A DNA stretch of 64,000 nt from CAWJPY01 sp963844865 (GTDB lineage: Bacteria > Acidobacteriota > Thermoanaerobaculia > Thermoanaerobaculales > Sulfomarinibacteraceae): NCBI GenBank assembly GCA_963844865.1, contig CAWJPY010000013.1, forward strand, positions 332,318 through 396,317. The letters run 5' to 3'. Below the pieces are notes generated by a model that did no database searches, was not told where the DNA came from, and worked only from the letters and a program-made list of their open reading frames with translations. Both the position numbers and the translations under genes were made by a program. Positions 35,665 to 44,120 of the stretch are shown one piece after another. Numbering within the stretch: position 1 is the stretch's first letter; every line of letters starts with the position of its first letter.

Positions 35665-36269
35665 ACCGCGCCGTCATCCTCTACATCGGCGTCGTGGCCA
35701 CGGTCCTCCTCTCCTTCGGGGGCCTGGCCACCATCCCTCAGTACCAGCTCGGCGGGCTGCAGCCCGTGGTGGAGGAGAACGGGCAGCAGTACCCGGTCGC
35801 GCCCGCGGGCCTGGTGGCGGAAGGGCGCGTCGCCTACAAGGCCGACGGGTGCCTCTACTGCCACAGCCAGCAGGTGCGGCCCGAGGGCTTCGGCGCCGAC
35901 ATCGAGCGCGGCTGGGGCACCCGCCGCACCGTCGCCCGGGACTACATCTTCAATGCGCCGCCGCTCATGGGCACCATGCGCACCGGCCCGGACCTGGCCA
36001 ACATCGGCGTTCGCCAGCCCAGCACCAACTGGCACCTCCTGCACCTCTACAACCCTCAGATCACCTCACCGGGGTCCAACATGCCCCCCTTCCCCTTCCT
36101 CTTCGAGCGCCATCCCGTCGAGGTGCAGGTGCCCTACGACGCCCTCGACTTCCCGCCCCAGTGGCAAAAGCCCGGGACCTACGTGGTCCCGAGCGGTCGG
36201 GGCAAGGCCCTGGCGGCCTACCTCCTGAGCCTGCAGGCCTCGCGCCCCGTTCCGGAGGTGCAGCAATGA
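35661..36269 (+). CDS. ccoO: Cytochrome c oxidase cbb3-type subunit II
   Basis: 202-residue membrane-anchored monoheme cytochrome c that passes electrons to CcoN. N-terminal anchor helix (AVILYIGVVATVLLSFGGLA), heme c site CLYCHSQQVRP, and the conserved RTGPDLANIG segment and Met-containing SNMPPFPFL (likely axial ligand region). ATGA overlaps at both ends couple it to ccoN and to the next cytochrome. Normal length and no missing motif. Confidence 0.94.
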   Translation: MNRAVILYIGVVATVLLSFGGLATIPQYQLGGLQPVVEENGQQYPVAPAGLVAEGRVAYKADGCLYCHSQQVRPEGFGADIERGWGTRRTVARDYIFNAPPLMGTMRTGPDLANIGVRQPSTNWHLLHLYNPQITSPGSNMPPFPFLFERHPVEVQVPYDALDFPPQWQKPGTYVVPSGRGKALAAYLLSLQASRPVPEVQQ

Positions 36270-37003
36270 CGTCTGGCGATGAGCAGGGCGGTCAGGCGGG
36301 AGGGCGGCCGGAGCTGCTCCGCGACGAGAGCGACGCCGCGGAGGTCGCCGACATGCACGAGCCCATCTACCGGGAGAGGCAGGAGCCCCGGGACGGCTTC
36401 GAGCCGACGCCGATGTGGCTGGTCTTCTTCTGCCTGGTGGTGGTGGGCTTCGCGGGCTGGTACCTGGGGATGTACAGCGGCGGCTTCAGCCCGTCGGCGT
36501 ACGCGCCGAGCGCCTGGGGGCGAACGATCGGTCCCGCGCCGTCGGCGCCCAAGCCCGAGGCTGTCAGCCCCGAAGTGCTGGGCAAGCGGGTGTACAACAA
36601 CTGCATGGCGTGCCACCAGCGGGACGGCAAGGGGGTGCCGGGCAACTACCCACCCCTGGACGGCTCGCGCTTCGTCCTCGGACCTGAAGAACGGGTGACG
36701 GCGCTGGTGCTGCACGGCCTGCAGGGACCCGTGGAGGTGGAGGGGCAGACCTTCAACCAGCAGATGCCGAGCTGGGCGCACCTTACGGACGAGCAGGTCG
36801 CGGCGGTCCTGACCTACGTCCGCTCCGCCTGGGACAACAAGGCCCCGCCGGTGTCCCCCGACACCGTGGCGGCGGTGCGCCGCGCCACCGCCGACCGCAC
36901 GGAGCCGTGGACCGTGGCCGAGCTGGAGGGCTTTGCGGGGAGCGGCGTCCAGACGGCGGCTGGCGACGGCCAGAAGCCCCCCGGCGCCGGCAGCGGGGGC
37001 TGA
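36266..37003 (+). CDS. CcoP-like membrane-anchored cytochrome c with one heme site
   Basis: 245 residues. An acidic N-terminal tail is followed by one transmembrane helix (MWLVFFCLVVVGFAGWYLGM), a Pro/Ser linker, and a class I cytochrome c domain with a single CMACHQ heme site and a likely Met ligand in QQMPSWAHL. Canonical CcoP has two heme c domains; only one is present here, so this is a shortened or alternative electron-entry subunit. A Glu/Gly tail extends 50 residues past the domain. It overlaps ccoO by ATGA and precedes the P-type ATPase. It acts at the periplasmic face, probably accepting electrons from soluble cytochromes (inference). Confidence 0.88.
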   Translation: MTSGDEQGGQAGGRPELLRDESDAAEVADMHEPIYRERQEPRDGFEPTPMWLVFFCLVVVGFAGWYLGMYSGGFSPSAYAPSAWGRTIGPAPSAPKPEAVSPEVLGKRVYNNCMACHQRDGKGVPGNYPPLDGSRFVLGPEERVTALVLHGLQGPVEVEGQTFNQQMPSWAHLTDEQVAAVLTYVRSAWDNKAPPVSPDTVAAVRRATADRTEPWTVAELEGFAGSGVQTAAGDGQKPPGAGSGG

Positions 37004-37017
37004 GCCGGAGCTCCGGC

Positions 37018-39072
37018 GTGGCCGTGGCCCCGAGCGTCCCGTCCGCGGCGCCGGCATGTGCCTGCGGCCCCTCGGAGCCGTTCAACGTGGCGGCGTGGTG
37101 GCGGATCGGCGTGGGCGCGCTCATCGTCGCCAACAGCATCACCCTCAGCCTGGCGGTGGACACGTCCGAGGTCTCCGCCACCGATGCGCGAACCATCAAC
37201 CTGGTCCTCCTGGGCCTGGCCCTCGCTGCCGCGGCGGTGCTGGGCTGGCCCCTGGCGAGGAACGCCGCCCGCTCCCTGCGCCAGGGCCGGATCACCATCG
37301 AGGCCATGTTCGTCGCCGGACTGGCGGGGGCGATGGCGGCGTCCCTGCTCAGCCTCGTGCGCGGCGACGGCGAGACCTACTTCGAGGTCGTCTCCATCCT
37401 CCTCGTCGTGTACGCCTTCGGCCAGCAGCTTTCGGCCCAGGTGCAGGAGCGGGCCCTGCGGGCCACCCAGCAGTGGGCGCCCGCCGTCACCACGTGCGTG
37501 GTCCTGGCCGAGGACGGGCGAGAGCAGGAGATCAGGGTGACCGAGCTCGAGGCCGGGGATCGGGTCGTGGTGCCCCCGGGCGGCGCCATCGCCGCGGACG
37601 GCGTGGTCGAGGAGGGGGAGGCCTTCGTGCGCGAGGCCGAGATGACCGGGGAGCCATTCGCCGTGGTGCGACGGCCGGGTGACGCGGTGTGGGCCGGGAC
37701 CTGGTGCGTGGATGCCCGCCTGGTGGTCCGCGCCACCGCCGCGGGCGGCAAGCGCCGCATCGACCGCATCGTGGAGGCCGTGGAGCGGGCCAGGCTCACC
37801 CCCACCAGCCTGCAGAATCAGGCCGACCGTCTGGTCGGCCGCTTCCTGCCCGCGGTGCTGGTGGTCGCGGGTGCGACGTTCGTGGGTTGGTGGCCGGCGG
37901 TGGGCTGGGCGCGGGCCTTGTTCAACGCCATGGCGGTGCTCCTCATCGCCTGTCCCTGCGCCCTCGGGCTGGCCACCCCCCTGGCCCTGTGGGCGGCGCT
38001 GGCGCGCCTGGCGAGCCGCGGTCTGGTGGTGCGGGACGGCGACGCCGTCGAGCGCCTGGCCGCAGTGGACGCGGCGGTGTTCGACAAGACCGGCACCATC
38101 ACCGAGCGCTCGGCGACCCTCGTCGACCTGGTGGTCGAGCCCCCTGCGGGACTGGACCGGGACGCGGTGCTGCGCCTCGTGGCGGCGGTGGAGAGGGCGG
38201 CGCAGCACCCCGTGGCCGACGCCTTCGTCGGCTTGGGCGGTGGGGATGGTGGAGTCGTCGTACGCCGCCTGCGCGTGCTACCGGCGGCGGGAGTGGCGGC
38301 TGTGGTGGCGGACGCGCGGCTGGGGGAGGAGCTCGAGGTCGTCATCGGGGCCTGCGACCGGGTGGGCGCCGGGGCCGAGGCGGCGTGGGCAGCCCTGCGC
38401 GACAGGCTTCGAGGAGGGGGATCGGCCCACGAGATTGCGGTCCTCGTCAACGGCGCGCCCGCCGCGCTCGCGCTGGTGGACGAACGGTTGCGTGCAAGCT
38501 GGCCCGAGACCCTGAAGACCCTCCGTGACGAGGGTCTCGAGACCCTCGTCATGACCGGCGACCGCTCCGAGCGCGCGCTGCTGACGGCCGCTGATGACAT
38601 CCAGGCATCGCTGACCCCCGAGGACAAGCTGGCGCGGGTGCGCGCGCTGCGGGCGGCCGGCCGGCGGGTGTTGTTCGTGGGCGACGGCGTCAACGATGCG
38701 GCGGCGATGGCGGCCAGCGACGTGGCGGTCGGGGCCGCCTCCGGGGCCGAGCTGGCGGCGGAGGTGGCGGCCATCACGTGGTACGGCGAGGACCTCAGGA
38801 GCGTGGCGTGGGCCGTGGGCGTGGCCCGGGCGAGTGTCCGCACCATTCGCAGCAATCTGGTTCTCGCGGCGGGCTACAACCTGGTGGGCATCTCCCTCGC
38901 CGCCGCCGGGGTGCTGCATCCGGTGGCGGCCGCGCTGCTCATGATGAGCTCCAGCGTGGTGGTGACCTGGCGAGCCATCGGCGGACTGGACGGCGAGGAG
39001 CCCCTTCCCACGATGGGCTCCGACCGCGGCAAGGAGGAAGGGATGGGCACACTGACCAAGGAGGTCGCGTGA
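37018..39072 (+). CDS. ccoI: CcoI/CopA2-type copper P1B-ATPase
   Basis: 684 residues. Exports copper slowly to the periplasm for metallation of the cbb3 centre. P1B hallmarks: transmembrane CPC (LIACPCALGLATP), phosphorylation site DKTGTIT, HP motif AQHPVAD, A-domain TGEP, hinge GDGVNDAAAMAAS. No N-terminal HMA ferredoxin-like domain is present, only a short Cys pair (ACACGPSE). GTG 37018 is chosen for the GGAG seven bases before it; the protein then starts VAVAPSVPSAAPACACG. It sits after the oxidase subunits as is usual for ccoI. TGATG overlap with the next gene. Confidence 0.92.
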   Translation: MAVAPSVPSAAPACACGPSEPFNVAAWWRIGVGALIVANSITLSLAVDTSEVSATDARTINLVLLGLALAAAAVLGWPLARNAARSLRQGRITIEAMFVAGLAGAMAASLLSLVRGDGETYFEVVSILLVVYAFGQQLSAQVQERALRATQQWAPAVTTCVVLAEDGREQEIRVTELEAGDRVVVPPGGAIAADGVVEEGEAFVREAEMTGEPFAVVRRPGDAVWAGTWCVDARLVVRATAAGGKRRIDRIVEAVERARLTPTSLQNQADRLVGRFLPAVLVVAGATFVGWWPAVGWARALFNAMAVLLIACPCALGLATPLALWAALARLASRGLVVRDGDAVERLAAVDAAVFDKTGTITERSATLVDLVVEPPAGLDRDAVLRLVAAVERAAQHPVADAFVGLGGGDGGVVVRRLRVLPAAGVAAVVADARLGEELEVVIGACDRVGAGAEAAWAALRDRLRGGGSAHEIAVLVNGAPAALALVDERLRASWPETLKTLRDEGLETLVMTGDRSERALLTAADDIQASLTPEDKLARVRALRAAGRRVLFVGDGVNDAAAMAASDVAVGAASGAELAAEVAAITWYGEDLRSVAWAVGVARASVRTIRSNLVLAAGYNLVGISLAAAGVLHPVAAALLMMSSSVVVTWRAIGGLDGEEPLPTMGSDRGKEEGMGTLTKEVA

Positions 39073-39776
39073 TGAGGCGCAGGAGGGAGACGATCGTGGC
39101 GGCTGCTCTGGGTCTCACGGTCTTCCTGCAGGCCGTGGGCCTCGTCGTGCGCGGTGGGCTGCCCCTGTCGAGCACGGTGCAGCTCCTGGCGGTCGGCCTC
39201 GGGGCGGCGGCGGCGGTCGCCGCCACCTGGAGGGCGAGGATGCGCCTCAACCACCGCGTGGACATGCTCCTGGTCATGGCAGGAGTGGGTGGGCTGGGCA
39301 TGCTGGTGGGGAGCTGGGTGGACGCCTGGCTGGCCCCTCCGATGGCCATGGCCCATGGCGGGATGCACCACCACGCCGCGTCGGCATGGGCCATGGTCCC
39401 CACCTTCATGACCGGCGTCATGTTGGCGGCCGCGATTCCGGCCGCCGTCGCCCTCACCCGGTGCGCCGAGCTCGCCCGCACCTCCCTGCGGCGCTTCCTC
39501 TCCACCCACGTGGTCGGCAACGCGGTCATGGTGGTGGCCATGGTCTGGGTGGGGCACTGGCTCGGACCGGCTCTGGGCGGCCTCACCGGGTCCCCCGTCG
39601 TGGGCCACCACCTGGCCATGCTGCTGGGCATGGTCGTGGGCATGGAGCTGGGCATGTTCGCCGGCGAAGCGGCCCTCGGCCTCGAGCCGTGGCGGGAGTG
39701 GCGCTGGCAGGAGGACTGGGAGGGGGTCCTGGCCCGGGAACGCGACGGTGGGCCCATGGGTCCGCGGCGGGCCTGA
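39072..39776 (+). CDS. His/Met-rich membrane protein linked to the cbb3 operon
   Basis: 234 residues with about six predicted membrane helices. A Met/His cluster lies in a loop (AMAHGGMHHHAASAW), and single His residues are near helix ends (THVVGNAVM, VGHWLG, VGHHLAMLLGM). Such clusters suggest binding of copper or another soft metal. The last 30 residues are Trp/Arg-rich and cytoplasmic in appearance. A near-perfect AAGGAGG stands seven bases before the ATG, which overlaps the ccoI stop by one base. I do not recognise the family. Position implies a role in copper supply or oxidase assembly (inference). Confidence 0.75.
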   Translation: MRRRRETIVAAALGLTVFLQAVGLVVRGGLPLSSTVQLLAVGLGAAAAVAATWRARMRLNHRVDMLLVMAGVGGLGMLVGSWVDAWLAPPMAMAHGGMHHHAASAWAMVPTFMTGVMLAAAIPAAVALTRCAELARTSLRRFLSTHVVGNAVMVVAMVWVGHWLGPALGGLTGSPVVGHHLAMLLGMVVGMELGMFAGEAALGLEPWREWRWQEDWEGVLARERDGGPMGPRRA

Positions 39777-39882
39777 TTCCGGGCGAGGACAGCGAGGGCT
39801 GGATCTCGTCGCGACGGACCGGCCGCGAGCGGGCCCTGTGAGATGCGTCCGTTCGGACACCCAGAGGCCCGGGCAAGGAAAG

Positions 39883-39903
39883 AGGCCCGCCGGGGGCGGG
39901 CCT
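39883..39903 (-). terminator. Intrinsic terminator after the fasciclin gene
   Basis: AGGCCCGCC / GGCGGGCCT stem with a three-base loop, followed on the minus strand by CTTTCCTT. It sits 28 bp past the fasciclin stop and may also stop readthrough from the plus-strand oxidase operon. Confidence 0.75.
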
Positions 39904-39930
39904 CTCCAGAGTCAGAAGGATGGGAGACGG

Positions 39931-40434
39931 TCAGCTGCGCGGAAGCAGCACCGAGTCGATCACGTGGATGACGCCGTTGGAGGTCTCGATGTCAGCGGTC
40001 GTCACCCTGGCCTCGTTGATGGACACGGAGCCATCGGACGTCCGAATGACCAGATCCTGGCCCTGAGCGGTGGTGGCATGGTCAAGGTTGACCACGTCGG
40101 CCGCCATCACCCGGCCGGGGACCACGTGGTACAGGAGCACCTCGCGCAGCTGGTCGGGGTTGGCGAGCAGGCTCTCCACGGCGCCCTCAGGGAGCTTGGA
40201 GAAGGCCTCGTCGGTGGGGGCGAACACCGTGAAGGGCCCGTCGGACTGCAGCGTCTCCACCAGTCCGGCTGCCTTCACCGCGGCCACCAGCGTGTCGAAG
40301 CTGCCGGCGGCCACGGCCGTCTCGACGATGTCCGCCGAAGCCTGCTTCGCCATCGTGGCGCCGCAGTCCCCCGCGAATGCCGGCGCGGTCGCCAGGGCCA
40401 GAACGACACTCAGCAGCAAGCTGTTCCTCTTCAT
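39931..40434 (-). CDS. Secreted fasciclin-domain protein
   Basis: 167 residues. Signal peptide MKRNSLLLSVVLALATAPAFA, then a single FAS1 domain with the H1 box (GPFTVFAPTDEAFSKLP), a YH motif (VLLYHVVPG) and H2 box (GVIHVIDSVLLP). FAS1 domains mediate adhesion or surface interactions; the partner is unknown. GGAGG precedes the ATG. Its own terminator and an unusually AT-rich upstream region indicate a monocistronic, separately controlled gene. Confidence 0.92.
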   Translation of the reverse strand: MKRNSLLLSVVLALATAPAFAGDCGATMAKQASADIVETAVAAGSFDTLVAAVKAAGLVETLQSDGPFTVFAPTDEAFSKLPEGAVESLLANPDQLREVLLYHVVPGRVMAADVVNLDHATTAQGQDLVIRTSDGSVSINEARVTTADIETSNGVIHVIDSVLLPRS

Positions 40435-40469
40435 CTCGTACCTCCAGGTTTCCTTTTCGATCCGTGGAG

Positions 40470-40612
40470 GACAACGTACAGATAATATCTAGTATTTCAA
40501 TTCTGGGCTACTCGCCAAAGAAACTGCGTGCAATCAGATTAAATGATTACGCATTAGATATTTCCAATCGTCATAGCTCGCGCTGGCACGAGGTTGGGGC
40601 GTGCTTATATGT
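40470..40612. promoter_or_regulatory. AT-rich control region upstream of the fasciclin gene
   Basis: A roughly 140-bp stretch far more AT-rich than its surroundings. It holds the odd palindrome AGATAATATCT (40480-40490), which runs into AATATCTAGTATT (40484-40496, CTAG centre), and further AT blocks (CAGATTAAATGATTACG, TTAGATATTTCC). It likely carries the fasciclin promoter and an operator. The SRPBCC gene is convergent to nothing here: it ends at 40613, so the region serves only the fasciclin gene. Confidence 0.5.
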
Positions 40613-41065
40613 CTAGGTAGTGGATTCGAAGAGCTGCGCCAGCACCCGCCGTCGGTAGGCGAAGATGGCGGCGACGTCGCGGCGCACCAGCAGCCTGTGC
40701 ACCAGCCGTCCGCCGCGCACGGCGTAGCGGACGTGATCCGTCACCGTCGTGCGGCCATCCGCTTCGACGAGGAGGTGCTCATGCTCCCAGAGCCGATAGG
40801 GGCCCCGCACCTGCCGGTCCACGAAACGGTGCGGCGGCTCCCAGGCGGAGATCTCGGATCGCCATCTCATGGGGATGCCGTGCCAGTGCAGGCGGTAGTC
40901 GATCCGCGTGCCCGGCGCCATGATGATGGGGGCCGGGGTGAGCACGCGGAAGCGCAGCCACGGCGGCGTGATGCGCTCCAGGTTGTGGGCGTCGGCGAAG
41001 AAGGGAAACAGCTCGGACGGCCGTCGCCCGAGGACGAGCTCGCTGACCAGCTCGAAGACCTTCAT
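40613..41065 (-). CDS. SRPBCC-fold ligand-binding protein
   Basis: 150 residues. The START/SRPBCC-type opening KVFELVSELVLGRRPSELF is followed by FFADAHNLERITPPWLRFR, a phrase typical of the cell-division-inhibitor-like SRPBCC family found with photolyases. A strand-rich core (TRIDYRLHWHGIPMRWRSEI, FVDRQVRGPYRLWEHEH) and a long C-terminal helix follow. The ligand is unknown. It is last of three overlapping minus-strand genes (photolyase, SDR, this), starting inside the SDR stop (ATGA). Confidence 0.85.
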   Translation of the reverse strand: MKVFELVSELVLGRRPSELFPFFADAHNLERITPPWLRFRVLTPAPIIMAPGTRIDYRLHWHGIPMRWRSEISAWEPPHRFVDRQVRGPYRLWEHEHLLVEADGRTTVTDHVRYAVRGGRLVHRLLVRRDVAAIFAYRRRVLAQLFESTT

Positions 41066-42474
41066 GGCGCCGCCTCGGCCGCCGCGGCGATGCGCCGGAC
41101 CAGGCCCGAGAACATCACGGCGTGGATGGGGTAGAGCAGCTTCCAGTAGAGCGTGCCGGTGAGGCCGATGGGTGCAAAGACAGCGGTCTGCACGATGTGC
41201 GTTTGGCCGCCCTGAGTCTCGACCTCCCACTGCAGCCACGCCTTGCCGGGCAGCTTCATCTCGGCGCGCAGCCGGAGGAGGCGCGGCGGCGCCACGGTCT
41301 CCACCCGCCAGAAGTCGACGGCATCCCCGGCGAGGAGCTCACTGGGATGGCGGCGCCCGCGGCGCAGACCGGGTCCCCCCAGGAGCCGATCGACCAGCCC
41401 CCGCAGCCACCATGCCCACGACCAGAAGAGCCATCCCCGGTCCCCGCCGAGGGAGCTGATCACCCGGAAGACGCTGTCGGCGGTCGCGGTGGACACCCGT
41501 CGCCGGGTCTCCCGCACCAACCCCTCGCTCGTGGTCAGCTCGACGGCCGGGGCCGACCCCAGTGCGCCGCTCCACCGGGTGGTGACGGCCGCCGCCTCGG
41601 TGCTCCTGAGGGCGCGGGCAACGGCTTCGGGATAGGGCATGGGATCCACCTCGCCGAAGTCCCTGCGGGCGGCGGAGGTGTCGGCGACGACCGGATGCAC
41701 CACCCCCTCGATGAGGGGCACGGCGAGGCGGTTGGGAATGGGCGTCACCAGACCCACCCAGAGCGCCGCCAACCGCGGCGCCAGCACCGGCACGGGGACG
41801 ATGAGCCGGCGCAGGCCCCGGACCCGGGCGAACTCCTCCATCATGGCCTTGAAGCTGAGGGGCCGCGCGCCCACGTTGTAGACGCCCTCGGAGCCGCGAT
41901 CGAGCGCCAGGAGCAGGTACGAGATGATGTCCCGCACCGCGATCGGCTGCACGTCGTTGAGGATCCAGCGGGGGGCGATCATCGCCGGCAACCGCTCGGT
42001 CAGGTAGCGGACCATCTCGAAGGAGGCCGACCCGGAACCGATGACGGGGCCCGCCCGCAGCTCGAGGGTGGGGAGACCGGCGCGCAGGATCTCGCCCACC
42101 TCGGCCCGGCTGGCCAGGTGGGTGGAGACGCCGGCAGCAGCGGGGAGGAGCCCCCCGAGGTAGATCACCCGACCCACCCCGCGGGCCGCCGCCACGAAGT
42201 TGTGGGCGGCCTGGCGGTCTCGGGCTGCGAAGCCGGTGCCCGAGTCCATCAGGTGCACGAGGTAGTAGGCGATGTCCGCGTCGCGGCAGGCTGCCGCCAG
42301 GCTGGCAGGATCCTCCACGTCGCCCACCACCGCGTCCACCTGGTCGGCCCACGGGCGGCCGGCGATGCGGGACGGGTCGCGGACCAGGGCCCGCACCCGG
42401 TGACCGCCGGCCACCAGCTCGGGCACCAGGCGCCCACCGATGTAGCCCGTGGCGCCGGTCACCAGAACCTTCAT
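41062..42474 (-). CDS. NAD(P)-binding SDR protein with DUF2867-type C-terminal domain
   Basis: 470 residues. The N-terminal half is an atypical SDR Rossmann domain (VLVTGATGYIGGRLV, AYYLVHLMDSG, VIYLGGLLP). The catalytic YxxxK is not obvious, as in YcgI/NmrA-like members. The C-terminal half (about 310-470) is the DUF2867/SRPBCC-like domain (WLFWSWAWWLRG, DFWRVETVAPPRLLRL, LYWKLLYPIHAVMFSG). Proteins of this layout commonly neighbour photolyases; their reaction is not known to me. It overlaps the photolyase stop by ATGA and the SRPBCC start by ATGA. Confidence 0.85.
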   Translation of the reverse strand: MKVLVTGATGYIGGRLVPELVAGGHRVRALVRDPSRIAGRPWADQVDAVVGDVEDPASLAAACRDADIAYYLVHLMDSGTGFAARDRQAAHNFVAAARGVGRVIYLGGLLPAAAGVSTHLASRAEVGEILRAGLPTLELRAGPVIGSGSASFEMVRYLTERLPAMIAPRWILNDVQPIAVRDIISYLLLALDRGSEGVYNVGARPLSFKAMMEEFARVRGLRRLIVPVPVLAPRLAALWVGLVTPIPNRLAVPLIEGVVHPVVADTSAARRDFGEVDPMPYPEAVARALRSTEAAAVTTRWSGALGSAPAVELTTSEGLVRETRRRVSTATADSVFRVISSLGGDRGWLFWSWAWWLRGLVDRLLGGPGLRRGRRHPSELLAGDAVDFWRVETVAPPRLLRLRAEMKLPGKAWLQWEVETQGGQTHIVQTAVFAPIGLTGTLYWKLLYPIHAVMFSGLVRRIAAAAEAAP

Positions 42475-43953
42475 GAGTAGCGCTCCAGATACTCCGCGAC
42501 GCGAAGCTTGCGCGCGGTGTTCGCGGACGACATATAGCGCACCTTGCCGAAGATGGGCCGCTCCGGGCCCCAGGGCCGGTCGTGGCGCCCCAGCACCCAG
42601 AAGATTCCCGAGGTGGAGTTCGGGTCCCGTCCGTCGAGGGCATAGCGGTTGTTGAGCTCGATCATCGTCGCCAACGCCGTCTCGGGGTCCGGGCTCCACT
42701 CGAGGATCTTCTTGCCCCAGAGCATGCGCAGGTACGTGTGCAGGCGTCCCTCCCGGGTGAGCTGTCGCTGGGCGGCGTTCCAGAGGTGGTCGTGGGTGGC
42801 GGCTGCGGCCAGCTCGTCGCACGAGTAGAGGTGCTCCCGGGGGTCGGCGGCGTGCTCGGCCAGGGTCCTCCTGGCCCAGTCCGGGAGCGACGTGTACCGG
42901 TCGTGGTCGGGGCGGTGGTGGCAGAACTGGTAGCCGAGCTCGCGCCAGGTGACGAGCTGGTCCAGGAACTGCTCCACGGACGCGCGCGCCCCCCACCAGC
43001 CGGAGCGGCGGCCGTCGGCGGGACCCGAGACGTCCTCGATGGTCCAGCGGGCCCGACGCATCACCTCCACGAAGACCTCGTGGACCGCCACGTGCCCGAA
43101 GTGGAGGTAGGGTGAGAGGCCGCTGGTGGCGTCGGCGTCCGGCTGTCTGGCCAGCTCCGAGTAGTCGCCGAGACGCTCCTTGAGAAACACGTCGAGGACC
43201 GTGGCCGCGGCCCGGAAGCCGCCCCGCACCGGAGCGGCTGGAACGTCGTGATCGATGGGCAGCGCCTTCAAGAGCTGAGGACCGACGAGCCGCGGGCGGG
43301 GCGCCGGCGGCCACGACCGGAGGACCTCGGCCGGCATCCGGGCGCGCTCCTCGGGGAGATCCGCCAGCGGGTCGGCGAGGGGAAGCGGCTCCAGGTGATC
43401 CGCGAGGTGACGTTGCAGGAAGCGCCGGAAGGCGTGGGCGGTGGCGAACTCCCGATCAGCGGATGTCCAGGGGCAACAGGCCGTTGCCGTCCACGGTTTC
43501 GACCAGCACCGGCAGACGCCGGGCCGCCGCCGTCACCATGCGGGGGACGAAGAAGGTGGGGAAGTGATCCGTGACCACCACGGCCGCCGACGACGCGAGT
43601 GCCTCCAGCAGCCCGCGACCGGCCCCCGGTTCGGGCTCGACATAGGGATAGTACAGGGCCGGCCCCTGCTCGAAGGCCGCCACGTTGTCGGCCATGCCGT
43701 CCAGGACGAAGCGGTGCAGCCGATCCGAGGCCCAGGGGTAGTCTGAGCGCAGGGCCTCCAGGACGACGAGGGGCAGACCCAGGTGGCGGGACCACGCAGC
43801 GGCGCGCTCGAGCGCGAAGTTGAAGCGCGGCCTGCGGGCGGTCACCATCCAGTACAGGACCCACCGGCCTTCGGCACCCACGGGGCGCCGGTTGGCTGCC
43901 CGCAGCCTCGCCTGGGGTACGCCGTTGAGCCCGAGAGTGTGGATGTTCGCCAC
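42471..43953 (-). CDS. phr: Class II CPD photolyase, frameshifted
   Basis: About 493 residues after repair. Repairs UV-made cyclobutane pyrimidine dimers with blue light, using FADH-. The N-terminal part (GTG 43953, AAGGAG 15 bases upstream) has the photolyase alpha/beta domain (GRWVLYWMVTARRPRFN). It meets a TGA near 43457 because of one extra base; the next frame continues ADREFATAHAFRRFLQ and the FAD domain: TSGLSPYLHFGHV, WRELGYQFCHH, TYLRMLWGKKILEW, LNNRYALDGRDPN, RPIFGKVRYMS. These are class II signatures. It leads an operon with SDR and SRPBCC genes and is divergent from the CarH-type regulator. Confidence 0.9.
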
Positions 43954-43997
43954 GGGTCGTTGGTCTCCTTGGGGGCGGCAACGGCGTCAGCTTCAAG

Positions 43998-44013
43998 AAA
44001 ATTTCTAGATTTT
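43998..44013. promoter_or_regulatory. AT-rich CTAG-centred dyad between photolyase and carH-like gene
   Basis: AAAATTTCTAGATTTT: arms AAAAT and ATTTT around TTCTAG, in a GC-rich divergent intergenic region (43954-44120). A related CTAG-centred AT dyad stands upstream of the fasciclin gene. Position fits an operator for the CarH-type light sensor that would control both directions; untested. Confidence 0.5.
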
Positions 44014-44120
44014 CCAGGTCTGTGGGAAGGTGACAGCGAGGCTCGTGGTTACGGGTGATCGATCGTGGAATTGCGACGGGCGTCCCAGGACGCGCGCCGT
44101 GGTCGACAGGGGGAGGTTCG

